From positions 186,001-250,000 of the forward strand of contig JAACJM010000031.1 in the NCBI GenBank assembly GCA_013368315.1: a stretch of 64,000 bases of DNA, given 5' to 3'. The position numbers were made by a program, and so were the translations under genes. How positions within the stretch are numbered: the stretch's first letter is position 1; every line of letters begins with the position of its first letter. The notes under the pieces were generated by a model. The model saw only the letters and a list, made by a program, of their open reading frames with translations. It searched no databases and was not told where the DNA came from. This DNA is from Tetrapyrgos nigripes. Its lineage: Eukaryota > Basidiomycota > Agaricomycetes > Agaricales > Campanellaceae. Of the stretch, positions 57,331 to 64,000 are shown in pieces.

Positions 57331-59629
57331 CCAGCAATTTATTCATTGATGCTTCCAATGTGTCCGTATGCGATTCAGGTAGAGTTAAAGTTACAAGAAA
57401 AAGATAGCTACTTTATGCGTAATGTAGACCTGACAAGAGTATATAACATGATAAGTGTAAATGTGAGCTAGATATGTAAAAAAAAAATGCGTGCGAGAGG
57501 GAGAGTGAGATGCAAGAGACATTAGTCTTGTGTAGTGAGAAACGGGAATGAGCTGTGAAGGAAGTAAAGGAGAGGGTGGTCTAACTTGGATAGCATATAT
57601 GTATATGTACAAGGAGAAGAAGACGTGAAGAGTAATCGGTGATAATTTTATACAACCTTGAGGAAGGAAAGACGTCATCAAGGTACATTGATATAGACTT
57701 CGCGATGTGAAGCAATAGAGAAAGGGAAAATGAGAAGATGAGACAGGAAGTGGAAAGGGAGAGGGGAAAGGGGAAAGAGGAAGAAAAGAAAAGTGGGGTC
57801 CAAGGAGGGAAAAGATTCGAATCGTCTATGAGGTAATATCCACAAGAGGTTTCTCTGGGCGGCGTGAAGGGAGGAGGCGGATAATGAGACCGTTGATGAG
57901 ATGGTTGAGGTGGGGGAGGCGACATAATGTATCCAGCATCAGATGTCAAAATCAGCGAACATATGATATCAACAACGCCAGATTTCGGTAGAATGGAAGC
58001 TCGAGGCTGTGATTGACCGTCGGAACAGGTCGGAACAGGACCAGCGGGTTTGGGGCAGGGAGCGGCTGGGTATAGACCAGGAGTCTAAAGAAGGGTAACA
58101 AGGTCAATAAATCATACCGTTGGCAACCATACCCAAAAAAGGGGGAGGCAAAAGGAGAAGCAAATAACTGGTGGGTAGAAAGAGTAATGAAATCTGGTTA
58201 TGTAAATTCGAGAAGAACGCAGAAAGACATCGACAATCGAATGATAAGCCGTTCTAGACGGTCCCACATCCCAACACATCCCCTTCATTCCGTCCAGGCC
58301 GCAACTTTCGCAGAGGACAGGACCTGTGTCTCCGTCTCAATTTATCAACCGCCCACCCACCCACGGACGTCAAATCAAGCCTTGATCAAGCCAGTGTCCA
58401 GTCTCCTGTCCTGTCCTGTCCATCTATACAATGTGCATTTGGCAGCTGCATCGGCATCTGTCAATCGACGATGTGACGATGACGATGCTTGCCAATGCCA
58501 GTGCCATCCATTGCCAGGGTAGCAATAGTGTTAGCAATAAATTGCGTGCGAGGGAAGGGGATGACAAATCGCAGAGTCGTCATAAATTGTCCGATGGGCC
58601 GGAAGTTGCGGGAAGGTCTCGAGAATACTGGGAGATTGCCAGCGAGGGGTAATTGAAGAAGATGAATGGTTATAGATGTAGCGAGGCAATACAGGGGCAA
58701 AGAAAAAGATGGAATAGAATAAATAGAAATTAAAAAGGTCTATCATCATTATTATAGAGAAAAAGTCTCATGTATGTAGATTTCGAAAGCAAAGAATAAT
58801 GGAAAAGAAAAAGAAAAAACTGCCACCAGAAACACACCTAGTTTTGCTTGCCAGCCCACTGCTGAGGGAGGAGAACTGCCCAGCGCGGCGTGGCGGCCTC
58901 CCAAAATCCAAAATACATTCGAGGGCCATACTAGACACCGGCACCTGGAGCCAATCCTAGTCGTATTGGTGCTTTTTCTTCACCAAACACAAGTAGCATG
59001 TAGCCTGCCTTTCCAAACTCCAAGTAAGGCGTAGCACTTGTGTCGCAGCAAACCGACGCGACGTCCCGTCCCTTGCACCGTTCTTGGCTTCATCGTCATG
59101 CTCGTCCTATAGCCTTGGCGGCCTGGCTCCCATCGTCGCCTCTTCTTCATCTACCATGTCCCAGGTCCTCTCGTCTTAGTCCCACCATCTCCCATCCCCC
59201 ATATCTCGCTGGACTCCCCTATCCCCAGAAACCATTACCAGTACCCTCTTCGGTCCCACCATCTCCGTCTTCGATGAGCCACGAATACACAATACAACAC
59301 TTGCCGCTTCCCGCCCAGAACGCCATGGCGTTATGTTGCCCACCCTCGCGGCATGCACCCTCTGATGCCTAGTGTGTGTTTATTGTGCGGTGTGTCGGTG
59401 TCGGCGTTCGTGCCCATTGCTGACACCAACGAGGATAAGACGACGATGTGAGGTATAGTTTGAGTTTTGAGTTTTGCGTTTTGAGTTTGTATGATGATTT
59501 GAGAATGTTTCAGACGCTCTTCTTCTGCTCTGTCCCTTCTCTCCACAACCGCCATGCCAAGCTCCTTCCTAACCTCCATGTAACCGGTATCAGCACTCAC
59601 ATCCACATCTCAAATATCAACATATCAGC
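57331..59629. other. 2.3 kb without a firm gene; one long minus-strand frame
   Basis: On the minus strand the frame from about 58087 to 57581 is open for about 168 codons after a CTTTAG acceptor-like site. It reads a Pro-rich segment (SPPPPQPSHQRSHYPPPP) and then Ser/Phe/Leu-rich sequence. The composition follows the purine-rich plus strand, so it may be chance or the last exon of an unseen gene. Otherwise only simple-sequence tracts are seen. Confidence 0.35.
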
Positions 59630-59660
59630 CCATAACCCATAACCCATAACCCATAACCCA
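59630..59660. repeat. 7-bp tandem repeat (CATAACC), about 4 copies
   Basis: Short perfect repeat; related words (CCCATA, AACCCATA) continue to about 59740. Confidence 0.8.
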
Positions 59661-59897
59661 AACCATATATACCACACATCCCAATCCCATCCCATATACC
59701 ACAAACCCATAACTTGTGTCCCATAATCTGGGATTATAACCCACTACAGCCAAACACCCGACAAAAACCAGTGAGAGAGACGTGACGGCTGATGGCATAG
59801 AGGGGGGAAAACCAAAACCGCATGGAGGGGAAAACCAAAGACAAAACCAAAAATACAATAAAAACCAGAATGAAAACAGAATGAACGGGTGGGACGG

Positions 59898-61570
59898 TCA
59901 TAGAATACCCGAATCTTTCAGCGCATTCTGTAATATTGTTTCTTTGACTGCGGCAAAGACGAGACGGATATTTGTTGTGTCTGTTGCTTGGGTTAAGCTG
60001 GAGGTGAAAAAAGGCGTAAGCGATGCTTTAAGAACCAGCAAGACAAAGAAAGGGGTAGAGGGAACTGAGAGAAAAATGAAATGAAATGAAAGATACGCAC
60101 TGAGGGTATACACTCAGCCGTGCCCTGTTTGCCTGCATAAATTTCCACAGGATATACTTGGCTGCCTTGTTGATGTCGGGCCCTCCAGTGTATTCGGGGA
60201 AATACCGTTCTAAAGGTACCTACAGAGGAAAAGATATCAGCCAAACACTCGTGACAGTGGAAGACGAAGACAAACCTTTGGTAACTTTTTCTTAAACACA
60301 TCAATCTTATTCAGGAACAGAATTATCGACGTCCGGAGGAACCACCGCGAGTTAATAATGCTCTCAAATAGTATAAGTGACTCCTGCATTCGGTTCTATA
60401 ATCCAGAGTCAATCGACTTTGAAAAAACCTTCGAGAAAGACCAAAAAGAAACTTACCTGATTCTTCTCTTCCAACAACACCTGATCATACTCGCTTAGTG
60501 CCGTACAGAAAATGATACTCGTCACACTCTCGAAACAGTGTATCCATTTCCTTCGCTCTGAACGTTGGCCGCCGACGTCAAACATGTGGATCCTAACCCC
60601 GAAGGAAAATATGGTTAGTTTAGCGCCAAGAGTCATATAACCGCGTGAAAATGAAAGGCGTCAACTCACGATAACTGTCCCATCGTAAACCTCGTCTCCG
60701 TTATGCCTGTACTTTTCTGTCGTGCTCGGAGGATATCGGTCTCCGTCGGTATATAATCGGGAGAGCCTATGCGGAGGACCTCTGTGAAGAAGCTGGAAAC
60801 GTGGATGTATGTGTATGTCAGAACGTGCATCAACTTGAATGAAGTAGAAAAAGGGCAGAATAACATGTAACATGCATGGACTACGCCACAGAGAACAGCG
60901 AGGTAGGAAATTTGACAAAGAAGGGTAGAACGAAAAAAGTCTTGACTTACTATGATGCACTGTCCATCAAGTAAAATTCGCTCCCATGTTCGTCCATGAT
61001 CTTCCCTATAATCGGGTCCTGCCAGAATTGATGTATGGCGTCGGCTATCTCTGGTGAAAGGACGAAGCTTGTAGCGCTGTCAATCCGGTAGTCGATGATT
61101 TTGTCGACCAAGACCTGACAAAAGGAAGAAGCGTATTAGCCAGCGCCCACAATAAGGAAGCGAGGACAAGGCAATGAGACGCACTCGGTTGGCGTATACG
61201 ACGCAATCTATCCCAATTTTTCGCATGGCTACGATAATTGCGTGCGCGCTATCGAGCACGTTGCGGTATATGGTCGGGCGGTAGGTCTTTCGCTCCTCCT
61301 CAGGAAAGCCGTCTTTGTGGATAATTCGCATTTGTTTGACAATGGTAGACTTGCCGGATTCTCCGGACCCTAAGAGAGACGCATGTAATGAGCAAAGGCG
61401 GGTTTGGTGTGCCAGGGAGGGACAAAGGGAGTTGAAAGAGATGAGAACTCACCCAATAACAGAATCTTACATTCCTTCTTAAACCGCTTCGAGTCGTCCT
61501 CTATTTGCTTGTCAATCATGTCACTCCGTTCCTTGTCCTCCTTCCCCGGCTGCGACACACAGTTGCCCAT
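59898..61570 (-). CDS. Heterotrimeric G-protein alpha subunit, fungal class III (cAMP-pathway type)
   Basis: Eight minus-strand exons: 61570-61453, 61369-61185, 61114-60951, 60792-60670, 60592-60457, 60395-60276, 60219-60101 and 59997-59898. All are in phase, giving 354 aa. N-terminal MGNCVS offers myristoylation at Gly2 and palmitoylation at Cys4 for membrane anchoring. G1 is GSGESGKST (about 40-48), switch [10 protein letters not shown] (R180), switch [10 protein letters not shown] (Q206), G4 FLNKID (about 270-274) and G5 TQATDT. The C-terminus is DSGIL, so the pertussis-toxin Cys is absent. GSGESGKS and the SGIL end match the basidiomycete class that couples receptors to adenylyl cyclase. 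Switch I has Ser183 where most G-alpha subunits have the Mg-binding Thr. Confidence 0.95.
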
Positions 61571-64000
61571 GGTAGTCCACTTCTACCAGGTAATGTTGGT
61601 TATGATGACGTTGAAGAGTGTCCTAGAGGACTGATGATGTGTGCTCCGTAGGGAATAGTTAGTGTCAGGAGAGGTGAGTATGGGGTAAGAGGGATGAATA
61701 TAGCCAACTGGCGGGATATGGCTAGACTCGGGATGTAGTAGCTGAGTGGTTGAGCGTCGGGAGTCGGCGCTGTTGAGGAGGGCGTCGAGGTGACGACGGT
61801 GATAGTTGAAGGGGGGTGAAAGAGATGATGACGTGAGAAAAGAGATGTCGACGGAAAAGGAAAGTGTTATGGTCTCACGGGCGCACACGCTTGAATTAGT
61901 CTGCAAAGCCCTTAGTCTTCTTCGCCTTGACACCAAGCTGCCTTGTTTTACAGTTACCAGACGCGAATTTCCTGGGACATCGCTATAGAACGGTGTGTCA
62001 CTTGCGATCATCTGAGTTTGCTCCCGTCAATTTCTTGGGCCTTTTCCCTGGATCACTCTCTCACTGTCAAGCAGCTCATAGTAGTCAACCACCTCTTCCA
62101 AGGATCTAATTCTCCGAACCAATCACCTCAGAATCACCCTCGTTCACCTGACATATGTAGCCACCCTCCCTCGGCTAGACAGGGATGTTTTCTGTCAAAA
62201 AACGTCAACACACCGGGAGCCCGCCTGTTCTCCCCCGCTTTCGGCTGTATGTATCTATCACACACACTGCATATTACAAAACTCTCTGGATCTATCCTTG
62301 CCTTGACATTTCGCGCTGAGGCTATGTTTCAACCACGTTCATATTATCTCTTCGGTGCTGACCCACATTGCTATGCATCTGTAGCCCTTCTTTCCTTCTT
62401 TGGAAATGCCTTATTGCTTACAAGGCATCGATGCCTATCGTTGCCAAGCATCGCAAATCCATAAACCCGGGGTCCCTTCTTGAATATTCTGTGCTCTCGC
62501 TTTGAAATTGTAGATCCCCGACCCTGCAGACATACATCTATTTCTGTGCACACCTCTGGCGGAATTCGGATATGTTTGTTTAATTAAACCATCTTCGTCT
62601 TTTCCGTCAGCCACAGACTCTTGCGCAGTTTCTCGGAGTTAGTTCCTAATTCTAACCCTTAACCGGCTCCAACCGGTGACCACCCGACCTCACCTAACCC
62701 AAAGTTCAAACCTAAGCTATAGTACACTGACATAGCTTCCTTGGAAATCTTCTTCCCCGTACGACCCGTTCAAAAACATCCATTATACAACAGCCTTAGA
62801 CGACAAACTGGCAGATGCGGCGCCACCATCAAATATATTGGAAACCTCAAGCTTCGAACGTTGACCTTTCCTTTTCCAAGACAAGACGCTTGTACTATGT
62901 TGATTCCCTCTAGACTATATATATGACATACTGCAGAAAAGGCGTTTAGTGAATCTGACTTGGACAGACTAGGAGGTCGGAAGGTCGGACCAGAGTCTCC
63001 TGAAAGCTCTGCCAGTGTCTATTCATCAACTCAAGCCACTCAAACTCAACTCGAAGAGAGGAAAGAAAGGTCTTATCGATTGGATATCAAACTTCCGCTT
63101 ACACACTTGTGGCACAAGTCAGTGGCTGACAATTATACCACTTATACCGTCGGTCGCGGCCTTACCGGTATACCCTCAACACTTTCAAGTTAAAGCGAGC
63201 CAAGTCTCAGGATCCCTTCTATCATTGGAAAGGAAAACACTAGTTTATACCGTGCTCGAGACCACTCGTTCGCCGCAAAGCTCCAATGAATAAGAATAAT
63301 TGTAGTGAGGACTACCGTAATTTGACAGTACTGATCAGTATGTACATCGTTAACGCTGTAACGGTCATACTGGCCACGTCGATACATTACTGACGCCAAC
63401 CTCCTAAAAGTACTCGTGCATATGGTGAGCAATAATTGCCGCATGCATACAGTACTATTAATGGCACTAACGTCATCTGAACACCACTGACTCCAAACGC
63501 CGAATGTCATTGTCGAGGATCCGACTTGCGTCGCTAGGCTGTCGGGTCTATGTACATGTAATGTAGGATTTCTGCACATCCCTCACTGACGGTTCAAGTC
63601 ATGACCGACGGTACCGTGAAGAAATCGACAGATGATCCAGCTGCTGTCGGTACATACATATGAGCTCATTCTAGTATACATGCTACTTGATCCGGATCCT
63701 TAGCCGCCCGGGGACTAATCGCTCAGCTCGCTCAGCTCGCTGAGTGATTGTATTCGAACTTATGTAGTAATTAACAAGCGCATGATCATGGGTGACCATC
63801 GGACGATGGTTTTAATACCCGTCTTCCTAGTATAGGTTAAGGTTTTAATGCTTTAGCCTTTGCCAGGCCCAAATATGTATGTGGCTTCAGCCTGATAGTT
63901 CCAGCAAACAAAACACGGTTTTACGGGGAGTATTTATACTAACACCTCGCTATTTATATGTGTGTAGGTTATGTACTGCGAGGTCGATATCCACTGGGAT
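61571..64000. other. Upstream of the G-alpha gene to window end, no gene recognised
   Basis: The first few hundred bases should carry the G-alpha promoter and leader. A 173-codon plus frame (61943-62464) has no recognisable domain and a composition unlike the neighbouring genes. A small palindromic repeat of GCTCAGCTC lies near 63720-63746. Nothing else is supported. Confidence 0.4.

Noticed and set aside
61943..62464. 173-codon pl­us frame upstream of the G-alpha gene
   Set aside because: No recognisable domain; composition and lack of introns do not match the real genes of this window.

Overview
The window reads as chromosomal DNA of a filamentous basidiomycete, most likely an agaricomycete. 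The intact genes are broken by many 50-70 nt GT-AG introns. The gene families are typical of mushrooms: an arabinogalactan-type GH79 glucuronidase, DUF6534 membrane proteins, F-box/LRR relics, a class III-type G-alpha with a C-terminal SGIL, and a PHO84-type permease. The repeats are fungal LTR retrotransposons. I cannot name the species.

Layout. 1-4.8 kb is the 3' part of a Ty1/Copia element with its right LTR. 5.2-5.4 kb is a relic of a Tc1/IS630-like DDE transposase. 5930-14025 is one complete Ty3/Gypsy chromovirus with two LTRs, a 5-bp target duplication, gag, pol with a C-terminal chromodomain, and an extra antisense gene with its own TATA box and intron. 14-22 kb is repeat-rich decayed DNA with a 105-bp-arm foldback, a broken zinc-finger gene and an F-box/LRR relic. 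22.3-24.4 kb is a seven-exon phosphate transporter, followed by an 8-bp satellite and an intron-containing tRNA-Ala(AGC). 25.5-29.6 kb holds two probable non-autonomous DNA transposons, one CACTA-like. 29.6-33.8 kb shows no recognisable gene. 33.8-37.7 kb is a 1255-aa low-complexity protein.

38.7-51.3 kb is a duplicated accessory block. It has a stray last exon of a GH79 gene, two copies of a DUF6534 membrane-protein gene separated by two MITEs, then two head-to-tail GH79 genes on the minus strand. The first GH79 gene is intact and the second carries a 2-nt deletion. 52.6-55.5 kb is an eleven-exon mitochondrial aconitase. 56.2-57.3 kb is a decayed F-box gene. 59.9-61.6 kb is an eight-exon G-protein alpha subunit on the minus strand. 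The last 2.4 kb shows no clear gene.

The housekeeping genes (phosphate uptake, TCA cycle, cAMP-type G-protein signalling) are independent of each other. The transposons and duplicated blocks between them form the accessory part. Nearly every nonsense codon in the decayed elements is TGA at a position where the family has Arg (CGA), which suggests CpG C-to-T decay. Exon limits were worked out by hand from splice sites, reading phase and family similarity, and no database search was run.
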